The notes below the pieces were generated by a model that was given only the letters and a program-made list of their open reading frames with translations, searched no databases and was not told the DNA's origin. Shown in pieces: positions 1 through 10,749 of a stretch of 64,000 nucleotides of DNA; the stretch's first letter is position 1; every line of letters starts with the position of its first letter. The position numbers and the translations under genes are program-made. The DNA comes from Imbroritus primus (GTDB taxonomy: Bacteria > Pseudomonadota > Gammaproteobacteria > Burkholderiales > Burkholderiaceae): positions 186,001 through 250,000 of the forward strand of contig AKCV02000015.1 in assembly GCA_000272025.2 (NCBI GenBank). The letters run 5' to 3'.

Positions 1-945
1 GCGCTCAAGCGCTGCGACGTGATCCTGACCGCGCAGGGCGGCGACTACACTACCGCGGTGTTCCCCAAGCTGCGCGCAGCCGGCTGGAACGGCTACTGGA
101 TCGATGCCGCTTCCTCGCTGCGCATGCAGGAAGACGCCGTGATCGTGCTTGATCCGGTCAACCAGAACGTTATCAAGGATGCGCTGGCCAAGGGCACCAA
201 GAACTACATCGGCGGCAACTGCACGGTCAGCTGCATGCTGATGGGCCTCGGCGGTCTGTTTGCCAACGACCTGGTCGAGTGGATGACCTCCATGACCTAC
301 CAGGCGGCCTCGGGTGGCGGTGCGCAGCACATGCGCGAACTGCTGACCCAGTTCGGCACGCTCAATGCCGCGGTGCGTCCGCTACTCGACGATCCGGCCT
401 CCGCGATCCTCGAGATCGACCGCCAGATCCTGGCGACCCAGCACGGGCTGTCCGCTGATGAAACCAAGCAGTTCGGCGTGCCGCTGGCCGGCAACCTGAT
501 TCCCTGGATCGACAAGGACTTGGGCAACGGTGTGTCGCGCGAGGAATGGAAGGGCGGCGCGGAAACCAACAAGATTCTCGGTCGCGGCATCAGCGGCGGT
601 GCGGCAGCGATCCCGGTCGATGGCCTGTGCGTGCGCATTGGCGCCATGCGTTGCCACTCGCAGGCGCTGACCATCAAGCTGCGCAAGGATGTCCCTCTCG
701 ACGAGATCACCGGTATGCTGGCGGACCACAATCCGTGGGCCAAGGTGGTGCCAAATACGCGCGAGGCCAGTATGACTGATCTCACGCCGGCTGCGGTGAC
801 TGGCACGTTGACGATCCCGGTGGGTCGACTGCGCAAGATGCAGATGGGCGGGGAGTATCTCAGCGCCTTTACCGTCGGCGACCAGTTGCTGTGGGGCGCG
901 GCCGAGCCGCTGCGCCGCATGCTGCGTATCCTGATCGAACGTTGA
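1..945 (+). CDS. asd: Aspartate-semialdehyde dehydrogenase, 5'-truncated by window edge
   Basis: NADPH-dependent reduction of aspartyl phosphate to aspartate semialdehyde, the branch point to Lys/DAP, Met and Thr. The reading frame is open from base 1, so the start lies left of the window. About 314 residues are visible of a family length near 370. The catalytic cysteine is in GGNCTVS (Cys codon 220-222), the E. coli-type active-site motif. Later family blocks such as GGAETNKIL and [13 protein letters not shown] are also present. A GTG at 19 is only an internal valine. A strong hairpin follows at 1001-1032. Downstream of it lies fimV, an order typical of Burkholderiaceae. Confidence 0.96.
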   Translation, partial: ALKRCDVILTAQGGDYTTAVFPKLRAAGWNGYWIDAASSLRMQEDAVIVLDPVNQNVIKDALAKGTKNYIGGNCTVSCMLMGLGGLFANDLVEWMTSMTYQAASGGGAQHMRELLTQFGTLNAAVRPLLDDPASAILEIDRQILATQHGLSADETKQFGVPLAGNLIPWIDKDLGNGVSREEWKGGAETNKILGRGISGGAAAIPVDGLCVRIGAMRCHSQALTIKLRKDVPLDEITGMLADHNPWAKVVPNTREASMTDLTPAAVTGTLTIPVGRLRKMQMGGEYLSAFTVGDQLLWGAAEPLRRMLRILIER

Positions 946-1000
946 TTGCATGCTGATCGAGTGATAACGTTGCTGATAGGCAACAAAACGTTATGATTTG

Positions 1001-1032
1001 CAGAAACGCCGCCCCCTGGGGCGGCGTTTCTG
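1001..1032 (+). terminator. Hairpin terminator after asd
   Basis: Perfect 15-bp inverted repeat (arms 1001-1015 and 1018-1032, tip CCTG at 1015-1018) with the stem AAACGCCGCCCC / GGGGCGGCGTTT. There is no long T tract after it, so termination may be weaker than for a classic intrinsic terminator. A second, looser dyad (ATAACGTT 964-971 with AACGTTAT 987-994) precedes it. Confidence 0.7.
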
Positions 1033-1216
1033 TATGGTCGATACGCATCTGGCAGGTGCGATAGGCCAGAATAGCGGTGAGAAAAAATAGACAGGGGAGG
1101 GCAGGCAATCGCCAGGTGCGGATTGTCCTGCGGCGGGGTCAAGCTCGAGTGCTGCTTGCTGCCTATCCCTTGCGATGCTAATTTCGCTGTGCACATTTGA
1201 TCAGACGGAGCAAAAG

Positions 1217-3820
1217 GTGAGGCTAAGCAAAACGCGCCGGACAAAGACGACAACAAATGCCCCGCATTGGCCCACCCTGGCGCTGACTGCGCTTGGCCTG
1301 CTGATCGGGCCCGCCATGGCACATGCCGCAGGGTTCGGCCCGCTGCGTGTGCAGTCCAATCTCGGGCAGCCGCTGCAGGCCGAGATCGACATCACTGGCG
1401 TGACGGCCGACGAGGCACAGAACCTGGCGGTTCGCCTCGCCTCGGCTGATGCTTACCGGGCCGCGGGCCTGACCTACCACCCGATCGTCGGCAACCTGCG
1501 CGTCCAGCTGGAACGCCGCGCGTCCGGCAGCTACGTCGCCTACGTGCGTTCCGCGCAGCCCGTGAACGAGCCGTTTGTCGATATCCTGGTGGACATGAGT
1601 TGGGCCAGTGGCCGGGTCTCACGCGCCTATACGTTCCTGCTCGATCCTGCCGGTTCGAAGGCCCCGGCGCCCGCGGTTACGTCGTCCGCTGTCGCCCCCG
1701 GTGTCATGGCGCCTGTCCTGCCGGACAGTGCGCGCCGCAGTGCGCCAGCGCCTCAGGCGGCACCGCGTCCTGCACGCGCAACCACTGGGAGCACCGCGCG
1801 GCAAGCCGCGGCTGCCGGCGGCAGCTACACCGTCCAGCGTGGCGACAGCCTGTACAGCATTGCCGCCGATGCGGCGCAGACACAGGATGCCGTCTCGCTC
1901 GATCAGATGTTGTTGTCGCTGTACCGGAACAACCCCTCGGCATTCATCGGCGGCAACATCAACCGCCTGAAAGCCGGTGCAGTCCTGAAAATTCCCTCCA
2001 CTACCCAGGCGCGTGAAGTGCCCGCCAGCACTGCGCGGCGCGAGGTGATTGCCCATACGCAGGGCTTCGGCGGTTATCGCGAGCGGCTCGCCTCGTCTGC
2101 GACTCCGTCGGCCGACAGCGAGACGGCGCGGCAACGCAGCGGCCGTGTCACGGCCCGGGTCCAGGATCAGGCGGTGCCGGGCGGAGGTGCGCGTGACGAA
2201 CTGACGCTCAGCCGCGCCGAACGCGATGGCCGCAACAGCCTGGCCGCGGTCAACGAAGAACTGATTGCCAAGGACCGCGCCTTGAGGGAAGCGCAGGAAC
2301 GCCTGGCACAACTGGAAAAGAATCTCGCCGACCTGCAGCGGCTCGTGACTCTGAAGAACGGCGAAGCGCCGCCGGGAACTGCTGGTGCGACCACGCAACG
2401 CGGCGCCGCTCCGGCTGATGCAGGAGCGCTGACCGTGCCGGCTGTTCCGGCGGCAGCGGCTTCGGCGGTTGCCGCCGCGCCTGTTGCAGCCGCCCAGGCG
2501 AGCGTTGCCGCTGCTGCCAGCGAGGCACAGGCAGGCGCGGCACCCGCTTCCGAAACGGCCGCCCCCGCGCCGGCCATCGCCCCCGCACCGGCCGTACCTG
2601 CGCCGGCAGCCACACCGGTCCCCGCCCAACCAGCGGAGCCGGGTTTCTTCGCCAGCCTCATGAACAACCCCCTGATGCTGGCCGCGATCGCCGCACTGCT
2701 GGCACTGGTGGGCGCATTTGTCTGGCTGCGCCGCCGGCGGGCCGAAGGCGCCGGTGCCCAGGGGGGTTTCGAGGACAGCCTGCTGTCGCAGGAAAGCACG
2801 GTCATGGGTGGCGCGAACTCCCTGTTTGGTGCTCCCGGCGGGCAGAGCGTCGATACCTCGCAGCACAGCGTGTTCGGCTCCGACTTCCGGCTCGCCAGCA
2901 CGACGGCGGAGGCCAATGAAGTGGATCCGGTGGCCGAGGCAGATGTCTACATTGCCTACGGACGCGATATCCAGGCAGAGGAAATCCTGCGTGAAGCGCT
3001 GGAGCGCCAGCCGGAGCGTCAGGCCGTGCGGCTGAAGCTGCTGGAAATCTATGCGAACCGGCAGGACGTTGCCGGATTCAATGCGCAGGCCGAGGTGATG
3101 CACGCGCAAACCAAGGGTATTGGCCCCGAGTGGGCGCAAGCCGCGGCACTTGGCCTGAAACTGGAGCCGGCCAACCCGCTGTATGCGGCAGGCGGGGGCG
3201 TTATCGGTACCGCTGGCGCAGGCGCTGTCGCCTACACCGGTGGCGTGGATCGCGTGGATGCAGGCGACGATACGGCGATGCGCCTGGATGGCGATGAATG
3301 GCTGACTGCCGACCCCGCGCTCGATGCACATACCAAACCGCTGGCTCTGGGCGATCTCGAGCTGCCGCTTGATGCATTTCCGGCGTCGCAGCTCGGTGCA
3401 TCGCCGTCGATGTCCTCGGCCAGCGACGACACTCCCGGCGGCCTGCCGCCGGTACGTCTGGATGCCGGCGACATGACGTTGCCAGTGAATCCGGAGACCC
3501 GGCCGCTTGACATCGACCTGTCCGGCATCTCGCTCGACCTGAGCGACGACCTGCCGACGAGCAGCACCAGCCGTCTGGGCGAGGGCGCTGCGCAAGGCAG
3601 CACGGTCCACATGACGGACGAGTCACTGGGGCCTTTGACGCTGCCCAGCGACACTGGAACCGGAGCCTCGCAGGAATTGCACATCAAGTTCGATCTGGCC
3701 AAGGCCTACGTCGAGATCGGTGACAAGGAAGGTGCCCGCGAACTGCTGCAGGAAGTCATCGGGCAGGCTGATGGCGCCCTGCGCGCCGAAGCCGAGGGGT
3801 TACTCGCCCAGCTTGGCTGA
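1217..3820 (+). CDS. fimV: FimV-family polar hub protein (LysM, TM, TPR-like C-terminus)
   Basis: Inner-membrane peptidoglycan-binding hub protein; in Pseudomonas FimV supports type IV pilus assembly and polar organisation. GTG at 1217 is chosen because GGAG lies at 1207-1210. It gives 867 residues with a basic N-terminus and a signal peptide ending near AHAA (about residue 37). A FimV N-terminal domain follows, then a LysM domain (about residues 205-258, GGSYTVQRGDSLYSIA), a coiled coil (about 355-395) and a long Ala/Pro linker. One TM helix lies at about 478-500, followed by RRRR. An acidic region and the conserved C-terminal TPR-like block (about 820-867) end the protein. An in-frame upstream codon at 1175 lacks a good ribosome site. 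Confidence 0.93.
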   Translation: MRLSKTRRTKTTTNAPHWPTLALTALGLLIGPAMAHAAGFGPLRVQSNLGQPLQAEIDITGVTADEAQNLAVRLASADAYRAAGLTYHPIVGNLRVQLERRASGSYVAYVRSAQPVNEPFVDILVDMSWASGRVSRAYTFLLDPAGSKAPAPAVTSSAVAPGVMAPVLPDSARRSAPAPQAAPRPARATTGSTARQAAAAGGSYTVQRGDSLYSIAADAAQTQDAVSLDQMLLSLYRNNPSAFIGGNINRLKAGAVLKIPSTTQAREVPASTARREVIAHTQGFGGYRERLASSATPSADSETARQRSGRVTARVQDQAVPGGGARDELTLSRAERDGRNSLAAVNEELIAKDRALREAQERLAQLEKNLADLQRLVTLKNGEAPPGTAGATTQRGAAPADAGALTVPAVPAAAASAVAAAPVAAAQASVAAAASEAQAGAAPASETAAPAPAIAPAPAVPAPAATPVPAQPAEPGFFASLMNNPLMLAAIAALLALVGAFVWLRRRRAEGAGAQGGFEDSLLSQESTVMGGANSLFGAPGGQSVDTSQHSVFGSDFRLASTTAEANEVDPVAEADVYIAYGRDIQAEEILREALERQPERQAVRLKLLEIYANRQDVAGFNAQAEVMHAQTKGIGPEWAQAAALGLKLEPANPLYAAGGGVIGTAGAGAVAYTGGVDRVDAGDDTAMRLDGDEWLTADPALDAHTKPLALGDLELPLDAFPASQLGASPSMSSASDDTPGGLPPVRLDAGDMTLPVNPETRPLDIDLSGISLDLSDDLPTSSTSRLGEGAAQGSTVHMTDESLGPLTLPSDTGTGASQELHIKFDLAKAYVEIGDKEGARELLQEVIGQADGALRAEAEGLLAQLG

Positions 3821-3916
3821 CCGACCGGTACCGCCGGGTACCGCTCAACCGTGCAATGCGCCGGTCCCCGTGCAGGGTGTCCGGCGCATTGTGTTTTTGC
3901 CCTTATACTCCGTGCC

Positions 3917-4759
3917 ATGACACGCATCGCACTCGGTATCCAGTACGACGGCGCCAGCTTCAACGGCTGGCAATCGCAGCCCCATCGCAATACCGTGCAG
4001 GACACACTCGAAGCCGCCTTGCAGCAGTTTACCGGCATGCCGGTGGCTGTCACGGTGGCTGGCCGGACGGACACCGGCGTCCATGCCCTCGGGCAAGTGG
4101 TCCATCTCGATACCGCGCTGACGCGCGAGCCGTTTTCCTGGGTGCGTGGGGTCAATGCCTTTCTGCCGCCGTCCGTGGCCGTGCAGTGGGCGACCCCGGT
4201 CACGGACGATTTTCACGCACGGTTTGCCGCGACCGAGCGGATGTACTACTACGCTCTTTATACCGGCCCGACGCGTGTGCCGTTGCTGCATGGCCGCGCC
4301 GGTTACCAGATGCTGCCGCCCGGCGTGACGCTCGATTGCACGGCCATGGTCGAAGCGGCCCGCCACCTGCTTGGCGAGCACGATTTTTCCGCCTTCCGCG
4401 CAGCGGACTGCCAGGCCAGGTCGCCGGTCAAGACCTGCTATGACGTGACCATCGTGCCGCGCGGCCAGTGGGTCTTCCTACGGTTTCGTGCCAGCGCCTT
4501 CCTGCACCACATGGTGCGTAATCTCATGGGCTGCCTCGTGGCCATCGGCCGGGGCCGTGCAGGCCCGGACTGGATGCGTGAACTGCTCGAAGGCCGGGAC
4601 CGGACCGTGGCGGCACCCACCTTCATGCCGGACGGGCTTTACCTTGCCCGAGTGGGGTATCCTGACACCTTCGTGCTGCCAGAGCCTGATCTGGCGGCCA
4701 GCCTGTTCTATGGAGTGTTCGACGCATGTCCCGCACCCGCATCAAGATCTGCGGCCTGA
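3917..4759 (+). CDS. truA: tRNA pseudouridine(38-40) synthase TruA
   Basis: Isomerises uridines 38-40 in the anticodon arm of several tRNAs. ATG 3917 begins [12 protein letters not shown], the standard TruA N-terminus, giving 280 residues. The catalytic aspartate is in [16 protein letters not shown], and the C-terminal [11 protein letters not shown] block is present. The open frame extends upstream to 3851 without a plausible start. Its last 34 bases overlap trpF in another frame, so the two are probably translationally coupled. Confidence 0.96.
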   Translation: MTRIALGIQYDGASFNGWQSQPHRNTVQDTLEAALQQFTGMPVAVTVAGRTDTGVHALGQVVHLDTALTREPFSWVRGVNAFLPPSVAVQWATPVTDDFHARFAATERMYYYALYTGPTRVPLLHGRAGYQMLPPGVTLDCTAMVEAARHLLGEHDFSAFRAADCQARSPVKTCYDVTIVPRGQWVFLRFRASAFLHHMVRNLMGCLVAIGRGRAGPDWMRELLEGRDRTVAAPTFMPDGLYLARVGYPDTFVLPEPDLAASLFYGVFDACPAPASRSAA

Positions 4760-5406
4760 CGCGCGAGGCGGACGTGGCGGCAGCGGTCGAGGCCGGCGCC
4801 GACGCCGTCGGTTTCGTGTTCTATCCTGGCAGTCCCCGCCATGTGACGCCGGCGCAAGCCGCCCGGCTGGCACGCGAGGTGCCGCCATTTGTCTCGACGG
4901 TCGGGTTGTTCGTCAATGCCGACGAGGCCACCGTGCTGCAGACCGTGTCTGAAGTGCCGTTGGCGTTACTTCAGTTCCATGGGGATGAGACGCCGGCGCA
5001 GTGCCTGCAGGTATCGCGCGCCGTCCGTTTGCCGTTCATGCGCGCCGCCCGTGTCAGGCCGGGCCTCGATTTGGTAGAATTCGCCAAGGACTATGATGCC
5101 GCGACCGCATTGCTGCTCGACGCTTTTGTCGAGGGGTATGGCGGAGGCGGCCACGTTTTCGACTGGACACTGATTCCACAGCCATGGCTGGATCCTTCTC
5201 ATCTTTCGCCCGCCCAGCGCGCCGCTCCTCGGCTCGTTTTGAGTGGTGGGTTGAACGCGCAAAACGTCGCTGGCGCGATTGAGCGCGTGCGACCCTGTGC
5301 CGTGGATGTGAGCAGCGGCGTGGAGTCGTCCAAAGGGATCAAAGATCATGCGCGCATCACTGCCTTTGTGCAGGCGGTGCGTGCCGCGGATGCTGCGCTC
5401 GCCTGA
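4726..5406 (+). CDS. trpF: Phosphoribosylanthranilate isomerase
   Basis: Third step of tryptophan synthesis from anthranilate: Amadori rearrangement of phosphoribosylanthranilate to CdRP. The 226-residue protein shows the TIM-barrel motifs KICGLT (catalytic Cys), [23 protein letters not shown] (catalytic Asp) and LSGGLN with a C-terminal VDVSSGVES phosphate site. It starts inside the truA 3' end and leads into trpB 78 bases later, so it belongs to a trpF-trpB-methyltransferase-trpA-accD string. Confidence 0.96.
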   Translation: MSRTRIKICGLTREADVAAAVEAGADAVGFVFYPGSPRHVTPAQAARLAREVPPFVSTVGLFVNADEATVLQTVSEVPLALLQFHGDETPAQCLQVSRAVRLPFMRAARVRPGLDLVEFAKDYDAATALLLDAFVEGYGGGGHVFDWTLIPQPWLDPSHLSPAQRAAPRLVLSGGLNAQNVAGAIERVRPCAVDVSSGVESSKGIKDHARITAFVQAVRAADAALA

Positions 5407-5484
5407 CCGGCGTGTCGCCATCTTCCGCACCGGCTGAACCTGCCGGCATGCCCTGCGTGTGCCGGCCCCGCAAAAGAGACCCTC

Positions 5485-6678
5485 ATGTACGATTTGCCCG
5501 ATACCCGTGGCCATTTTGGCCCCTATGGTGGCAGTTTCGTGTCCGAAACGCTGGTGAGCGCGCTGGATGAGCTGCGCGACGCCTACGCCAGATATCAGCA
5601 CGATCCGGAATTCCTCGCTGAATTCCACCGCGAGCTTAAGCACTTCGTCGGCCGGCCGTCGCCGGTCTATCACGCCGAGCGCTGGAGCCGCGAGCTCGGT
5701 GGCGCCCAGATCTACCTCAAGCGCGAAGACCTGAACCATACCGGCGCGCACAAGATCAATAACGTCATCGGCCAGGCCATGCTGGCACGCCGCATGGGCA
5801 AGCCGCGGGTCATCGCCGAAACCGGCGCCGGCCAGCACGGCGTGGCCACGGCCACGATCGCCGCCCGCTATGGCATGGAATGCGTGGTCTACATGGGCGC
5901 CGAGGACGTGCGCCGCCAGGCCCAGAACGTATACCGCATGAACCTGCTGGGCGCGAAGGTGGTGCCGGTGGAATCGGGCTCGAAAACCCTCAAGGACGCG
6001 CTCAACGAAGCGATGCGTGACTGGGTGACGAACGTCGAGAACACGTTCTACATTATTGGCACCGTGGCGGGCCCGCATCCGTATCCGATGATGGTGCGCG
6101 ACTTCCAGTGCGTGATCGGCGAGGAGTGCAAGGTGCAGATGCCCGAACTGGCCGGCCGCCAACCCGATGCGGTGATTGCCTGTGTCGGCGGCGGCTCGAA
6201 TGCCATGGGCATTTTCCATCCGTATATCGACCTGCCCGACGTGCGCCTGATTGGCGTCGAGGCGGCTGGCGACGGGCTCGGCACGGGCCGCCACTCCGCC
6301 TCGCTGACGATGGGGTCGCCGGGCGTGCTGCACGGCAACCGCACTTACCTGCTGCAGGACGAGAACGGCCAGGTGATCGAGACACATTCGGTCTCCGCCG
6401 GCCTCGATTACCCTGGTGTGGGTCCCGAGCACGCCTGGCTCAAGGACAGCAAGCGCGCCGAGTATGTCTGCATCGATGACGAAGAAGCCCTGCAGGCATT
6501 CCATGACTGCTGCCGCATCGAGGGCATCATCCCCGCGCTCGAAAGCAGCCATGCGCTCGCCTATGCCCGCAAGTATGCGCCGACGCTGCCGAAGGACCAG
6601 ATCCTGCTGGTCAACCTCTCCGGACGCGGCGACAAGGACATGCACACCGTGGCGCAGCGCGCCGGCGTGGCCTGGTGA
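5485..6678 (+). CDS. trpB: Tryptophan synthase beta chain
   Basis: PLP enzyme condensing indole with serine to give tryptophan, working as an alpha2beta2 complex with TrpA. The protein is 397 residues, the normal length. The PLP lysine is K90 in HTGAHKINN. The phosphate-binding loop GGGSNAMG and the monovalent-cation region are intact. An AAAAGAGA purine-rich stretch precedes ATG 5485. The stop overlaps the GTG start of the methyltransferase gene. Confidence 0.97.
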   Translation: MYDLPDTRGHFGPYGGSFVSETLVSALDELRDAYARYQHDPEFLAEFHRELKHFVGRPSPVYHAERWSRELGGAQIYLKREDLNHTGAHKINNVIGQAMLARRMGKPRVIAETGAGQHGVATATIAARYGMECVVYMGAEDVRRQAQNVYRMNLLGAKVVPVESGSKTLKDALNEAMRDWVTNVENTFYIIGTVAGPHPYPMMVRDFQCVIGEECKVQMPELAGRQPDAVIACVGGGSNAMGIFHPYIDLPDVRLIGVEAAGDGLGTGRHSASLTMGSPGVLHGNRTYLLQDENGQVIETHSVSAGLDYPGVGPEHAWLKDSKRAEYVCIDDEEALQAFHDCCRIEGIIPALESSHALAYARKYAPTLPKDQILLVNLSGRGDKDMHTVAQRAGVAW

Positions 6679-7538
6679 ACTGCGCAGGCGACACGCCCAT
6701 GCACGCGCTGACACATCATGTGTTTAACGAGGATGTCCTGACGGGCATCCAGCGCGTGGCGGATGGATCGGTCGATCTTGTGGTCGCCGATCCTCCGTAC
6801 GGCCTGGGCAAGGATTACGGCAACGATTCCGACAAGCTGTCGGGCGTGGCCTATCTCGACTGGTCGGCGGCGTGGATCGATGCCGTGCTGCCCAAGCTGC
6901 GCGAGACCGGTTCGCTGTACGTGTTCTGTACCTGGCAATACGCCCCCGAACTGTTCGTCCTGCTCAAGCAGCGCATGACCATGATGAACGAGATCATCTG
7001 GGACCGCCGCGTGCCGAGCATGGGCGGCAGTACGCGCCGTTACTCGTCGGTGCACGACAACATCGGCTTTTTCGTGCGCGCCAAAAACTACTACTTCGAC
7101 CTCGATGCCGTGCGCGTGCCGTACGACGCGGAAACCAAGAAGGCGCGGAGCCGGCCGCGCTTCGAGGGCAAGAAATGGCTTGAGGTCGGCTATAACCCCA
7201 AGGATGTCTGGAGCATCTCGCGCATCCATCGCCAGGACCCGGAGCGTGCCGATCATCCCACGCAGAAGCCGCTGGAACTGGTGGAGCGCATGGTGCTCGC
7301 CAGCTGCCCGCCCGGCGGGCTGGTCCTCGATCCCTTCATGGGCAGCGGTACCACCGGTGTGGCCTGTGTGCGGCATGGCCGCGCCTTCACCGGCTTTGAG
7401 ATCAACCCCGAGTACTGCGCCGATGCCCGGCAGCGGATCGATGCGGCATGCGCCCCCGCCGCATCGGCTGGCGCAGTGACCCCTTCACCTGTACCGGCGG
7501 CGGTGTCGTTGACTTCCCCGCTGGCTTCCAATTCCTGA
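6675..7538 (+). CDS. Orphan beta-class adenine-N6 DNA methyltransferase
   Basis: DNA methyltransferase of the N6/N4 (PF01555) family, 287 residues. Motif order identifies the beta class: catalytic motif IV ADPPYG (about residue 37-42) comes first, a target-recognition segment follows, and the SAM-binding motif [11 protein letters not shown] (about 219-228) comes last. There is no restriction endonuclease nearby, so it looks like a solitary regulatory methylase. It is embedded between trpB and trpA, with its GTG start overlapping the trpB stop (6675-6678) and a 2-base gap to trpA. ATG 6699 is an alternative start. A methylase at this position is widespread in Ralstonia, Cupriavidus and Burkholderia; from memory the Ralstonia one modifies GTWWAC, so that specificity is inferred here. 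Confidence 0.9.
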   Translation: MNCAGDTPMHALTHHVFNEDVLTGIQRVADGSVDLVVADPPYGLGKDYGNDSDKLSGVAYLDWSAAWIDAVLPKLRETGSLYVFCTWQYAPELFVLLKQRMTMMNEIIWDRRVPSMGGSTRRYSSVHDNIGFFVRAKNYYFDLDAVRVPYDAETKKARSRPRFEGKKWLEVGYNPKDVWSISRIHRQDPERADHPTQKPLELVERMVLASCPPGGLVLDPFMGSGTTGVACVRHGRAFTGFEINPEYCADARQRIDAACAPAASAGAVTPSPVPAAVSLTSPLASNS

Positions 7539-7540
7539 TC

Positions 7541-8353
7541 ATGTCCAGAATCGCTCAAACCTTCCAGGCTCTGGCCGCGCAACAGCGCAAGGGCCTCATT
7601 CCCTTTATCACGGCCGGCTTCCCGGCGCCCGACATGACGGTCGAACTGATGCACGCCCTGGTTGCGGGCGGCGCCGACGTGATCGAACTTGGCGTGCCGT
7701 TCTCCGATCCGATGGCCGACGGTCCGGTCATCCAGCGTGCATCGGAAGTGGCGCTCGCGCAGGGCGTGAGCCTCAAGCAGGTGCTGGAATTCGTGCGCGA
7801 GTTCCGCACTACCGACAGCGCCACGCCGGTGGTACTGATGGGCTATGCCAACCCGATCGAACGCATGGGGGCTGCCGCATTCGTCGAGGCTGCCCAGGCG
7901 GCTGGCGTCGATGGCGTGCTGGTGGTCGACTATCCGCCGGAAGAGTGCGAGGAGTTTGCTGCGACGATGCGCGCACACGGGCTCGATCCCATTTTCCTGC
8001 TCGCACCGACCTCGACCGATGCACGCATCCAGCAGGTCGCGCGTATTGCCAGCGGCTATATTTACTACGTCTCGCTCAAGGGCGTGACCGGTTCGGGCGC
8101 GCTCGACCTGCAAAGCGTGGCGGAGCGCATTCCCTACATCAAGCAGCATGCTGCGCTGCCGGTGGGCGTGGGCTTCGGCATTCGCGATGCGGCCACAGCC
8201 AAGGCCATTGGTGGCGTCGCCGATGCGGTTGTGATCGGTAGCCGGCTCGTGCAACTGTTGGAGGAGACAGAACGCCCGGACGCGGTACAATCGCTCCGGT
8301 CATTGATTTCGGACATCCGGCAAGCCCTCGACGGCGCCGCGAACGTTCAATAA
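7541..8353 (+). CDS. trpA: Tryptophan synthase alpha chain
   Basis: Cleaves indole-3-glycerol phosphate to indole and glyceraldehyde 3-phosphate. ATG 7541 gives [11 protein letters not shown] and 270 residues, the family length. Catalytic Glu and Asp are seen in [16 protein letters not shown]. The phosphate-binding GVTGSG and VGVGFGI blocks are intact. The open frame upstream overlaps the methyltransferase and is not used. Confidence 0.97.
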   Translation: MSRIAQTFQALAAQQRKGLIPFITAGFPAPDMTVELMHALVAGGADVIELGVPFSDPMADGPVIQRASEVALAQGVSLKQVLEFVREFRTTDSATPVVLMGYANPIERMGAAAFVEAAQAAGVDGVLVVDYPPEECEEFAATMRAHGLDPIFLLAPTSTDARIQQVARIASGYIYYVSLKGVTGSGALDLQSVAERIPYIKQHAALPVGVGFGIRDAATAKAIGGVADAVVIGSRLVQLLEETERPDAVQSLRSLISDIRQALDGAANVQ

Positions 8354-8363
8354 AGGAGCCTCT

Positions 8364-9236
8364 ATGAGCTGGTTGGACAAACTCCTGCCTCCCAAGATCC
8401 AGCAGACGGATCCGGCCTCCCGCAAGGGGATTCCGGAAGGCCTGTGGGTCAAGTGCCCGGCATGCGAATCGGTGCTGTACCGGACCGATGTCGAGGCGAA
8501 CCTGCACGTGTGTCCCAAGTGCGACCACCATATGCGCATCGGCGCACGCGAGCGTCTCGATGCACTGCTCGATGCCGAAGGCCGCTATGAGCTGGGCCAG
8601 GAAATCGTGCCGGTCGATGCGCTCAAGTTCAAGGATACGAAGAAGTATCCCGATCGCATCAAGGACGCCATGGAAAGCACCGGCGAAACCGATGCAATGG
8701 TCGTCATGGGCGGTTCGATCCATACCGTGCCGGTCGTGGTGGCCTGCTTCGAATTCGCCTTCATGGGCGGTTCGATGGGTTCGGTGGTGGGCGAGCGCTT
8801 TGTGCGCGGCGCGCAGACCGCGCTGGAGCAGAAAGTGCCGTTCATCTGCGTGAGCGCCACCGGTGGCGCACGCATGCAGGAAAGCCTGATGTCGCTGATG
8901 CAGATGGCCAAGACCACAGCCATGCTGAACAAGCTGTCGGAAGCCAAGCTGCCGTTCATCAGCGTGTTGACCGATCCGACCATGGGTGGTGTGTCGGCCA
9001 GCTTCGCCTTCCTTGGCGACGTGGTCATCGCCGAGCCCAAGGCGCTGATCGGCTTTGCCGGCCCGCGCGTGATCGAGCAGACCGTGCGCGAGAAACTGCC
9101 GGAAGGCTTCCAGCGCGCCGAGTTCCTGATGCAGAAGGGCGCCATCGACATGATCGTCGACCGTCGCCAGATGCGTACCGAAATCGCCCAACTGCTGGCC
9201 CTGCTGCAGAAGCAGCCGGCCGACGCGGTCGCCTGA
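8364..9236 (+). CDS. accD: Acetyl-CoA carboxylase carboxyltransferase subunit beta
   Basis: Beta half of the carboxyltransferase that moves CO2 from carboxybiotin to acetyl-CoA, partner of AccA. The 290 residues include an N-terminal four-cysteine zinc ribbon (CPAC and CPKC, about residues 32-54) and the crotonase-fold core with TGGARMQES and MGGVSASFA. It follows trpA by 10 bases with AAAGGAG as ribosome site. trpA-accD-folC is a common proteobacterial arrangement. Confidence 0.97.
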   Translation: MSWLDKLLPPKIQQTDPASRKGIPEGLWVKCPACESVLYRTDVEANLHVCPKCDHHMRIGARERLDALLDAEGRYELGQEIVPVDALKFKDTKKYPDRIKDAMESTGETDAMVVMGGSIHTVPVVVACFEFAFMGGSMGSVVGERFVRGAQTALEQKVPFICVSATGGARMQESLMSLMQMAKTTAMLNKLSEAKLPFISVLTDPTMGGVSASFAFLGDVVIAEPKALIGFAGPRVIEQTVREKLPEGFQRAEFLMQKGAIDMIVDRRQMRTEIAQLLALLQKQPADAVA

Positions 9237-9251
9237 CCGCACGCTACCCGA

Positions 9252-9278
9252 GGGGTCTCCGTCTCGGCGGAGAACCCC
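9252..9278 (+). terminator. Possible weak hairpin after accD
   Basis: GGGGT-CTCCG pairs with CGGAG-A-ACCCC around a short TCTCGG loop, with one bulged base. The next T run (GTTTTTC) is more than 20 bases further on, so this is only a weak terminator candidate or a processing site before folC. Confidence 0.35.
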
Positions 9279-9329
9279 ATCCAGTTCTTCTCCCCGCCCC
9301 GTTTTTCTTCCCGCAGCCGCGCGTTTCCC

Positions 9330-10631
9330 ATGTCCCAGACGTATTCCAGCCTGTCCGATTGGCTCCAGCACCTCGAAACCGCGCATCCGGTCGGCATCGA
9401 CATGGGGCTTGGGCGCATCACCCAGGTCAAAGAAGCCCTCGGCCTGCGGCTCGACGCCGTGGTGTTCACCGTGGGCGGTACCAATGGCAAGGGCTCGACC
9501 TGCGCCATGCTGGAGCGCATCCTGCTAGAGGCAGGCTATAAGGTCGGCTGCCATACCTCACCGCACCTGATCGATTTCAACGAACGTGCGCGCCTGAACG
9601 GCGAGATCGCTACCGACGCCCAACTGCTGCCGCACTTCGAGGCGGTCGAGCGGGCGCGCAGCGGCCTCGCGCAACCGGTCAGCCTGACATACTTCGAATT
9701 CACCACGCTGGCGATCATGCACCTGTTCGCCGCGTCCGGGCTTGACGCCGTGATCCTCGAGGTCGGGCTGGGCGGGCGGCTCGATGCGGTCAATGTGATC
9801 GACACGGACTGCGCCATCATCACCAGCATCGATATCGACCACACGAACTATCTCGGCAATACGCGCGAGGCGATTGCGCGCGAGAAGGCCGGCATCTTCC
9901 GTGCGGGTGCGCCGGCCATCTGTGGCGATCCAGTACCGCCCGCGTCGCTCGTGGAGCATGCGGAGGCACTTGGCGCCGACCTGTGGCTGCCCGGCCGCGA
10001 TTTCAATTTCCAGGGCGACAAGCAACAGTGGGCCTGGGCCGGCCGCGGCCGCCGCCTGAGCGGGCTCGGCTATCCCGCCCTGCGCGGCGCCAACCAGTTG
10101 CTGAATGCCTCGGCCGCACTGGCGGCGCCGCAGGCCATGCGCCACCGTCTGCCGGTGAGCGCGCAGGACATTCGCAATGGCCTGGCCTTTGTCGAGTTGC
10201 CAGGGCGCTTCCAAGTCCTGCCGGGCCGGCCGGCCATCGTGCTGGATGTGGCGCATAACCCGCATGCTGCGGCCGCGCTCGCGCAGAATCTCGACAACAT
10301 GGGCTTTTTCCCCTACACCTACGCGGTGTTCGGGGCCATGCAGGACAAGGACATTGCCGGTGTGATCGCGCCGTTTCTCGACAAGATCGACCACTGGTGC
10401 GTCACGGGCCTGCCGACGCCGCGCGCCGCCCAGCCGGTCCAGCTCGCCGCTGCTCTCGTGGCGGCCGGCGTGCCGGATGACGCCGACCACAGCATCGCAA
10501 CCTTCGATGCGCCCGAACTGGCATACCAGGATGCCCTGAAACGGGCGGGCGAAAATGATAGAATTGTGGTCTTTGGTTCGTTCTTCACCGTGGCCGGCGT
10601 ACTGGCATGGCGACGGAGCGCGGGGCGCTGA
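9330..10631 (+). CDS. folC: Bifunctional dihydrofolate/folylpolyglutamate synthase
   Basis: Mur-ligase-family enzyme adding glutamate to dihydropteroate and to folates. It has 433 residues with the ATP P-loop GGTNGKGST (about residues 49-57), followed by HTSPHL and NERARLNG. The metal/glutamate region EVGLGGRLDAVN and the DVAHNPHA motif of the C-terminal domain are also present. No unusual features. Confidence 0.96.
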   Translation: MSQTYSSLSDWLQHLETAHPVGIDMGLGRITQVKEALGLRLDAVVFTVGGTNGKGSTCAMLERILLEAGYKVGCHTSPHLIDFNERARLNGEIATDAQLLPHFEAVERARSGLAQPVSLTYFEFTTLAIMHLFAASGLDAVILEVGLGGRLDAVNVIDTDCAIITSIDIDHTNYLGNTREAIAREKAGIFRAGAPAICGDPVPPASLVEHAEALGADLWLPGRDFNFQGDKQQWAWAGRGRRLSGLGYPALRGANQLLNASAALAAPQAMRHRLPVSAQDIRNGLAFVELPGRFQVLPGRPAIVLDVAHNPHAAAALAQNLDNMGFFPYTYAVFGAMQDKDIAGVIAPFLDKIDHWCVTGLPTPRAAQPVQLAAALVAAGVPDDADHSIATFDAPELAYQDALKRAGENDRIVVFGSFFTVAGVLAWRRSAGR

Positions 10632-10749
10632 TCGGTGCCTCCTCGCGGCGAACCCGACGCGCGCCTGTTGAGGGCGTAAACTGAAAGGCAATATTGCTGC
10701 GTGTCATGCCGCGCCATCCTGTCGTGGCGCTGGCAAACCGAGTCGACTC

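Noticed and set aside
297..1322. 341-codon minus-strand frame across the asd end
   Set aside because: Lies over asd and the hairpin, with a Ser/Arg/Pro-rich translation and no family resemblance. It is a shadow frame of high-GC DNA.
1619..3610. 663-codon minus-strand frame inside fimV
   Set aside because: Entirely antisense to fimV, Arg/Gly/Cys-rich and without motifs.
4966..6714. 582-codon minus-strand frame across trpF-trpB
   Set aside because: Antisense shadow. His/Arg/Ala-rich translation with no domain, over two well-supported genes.
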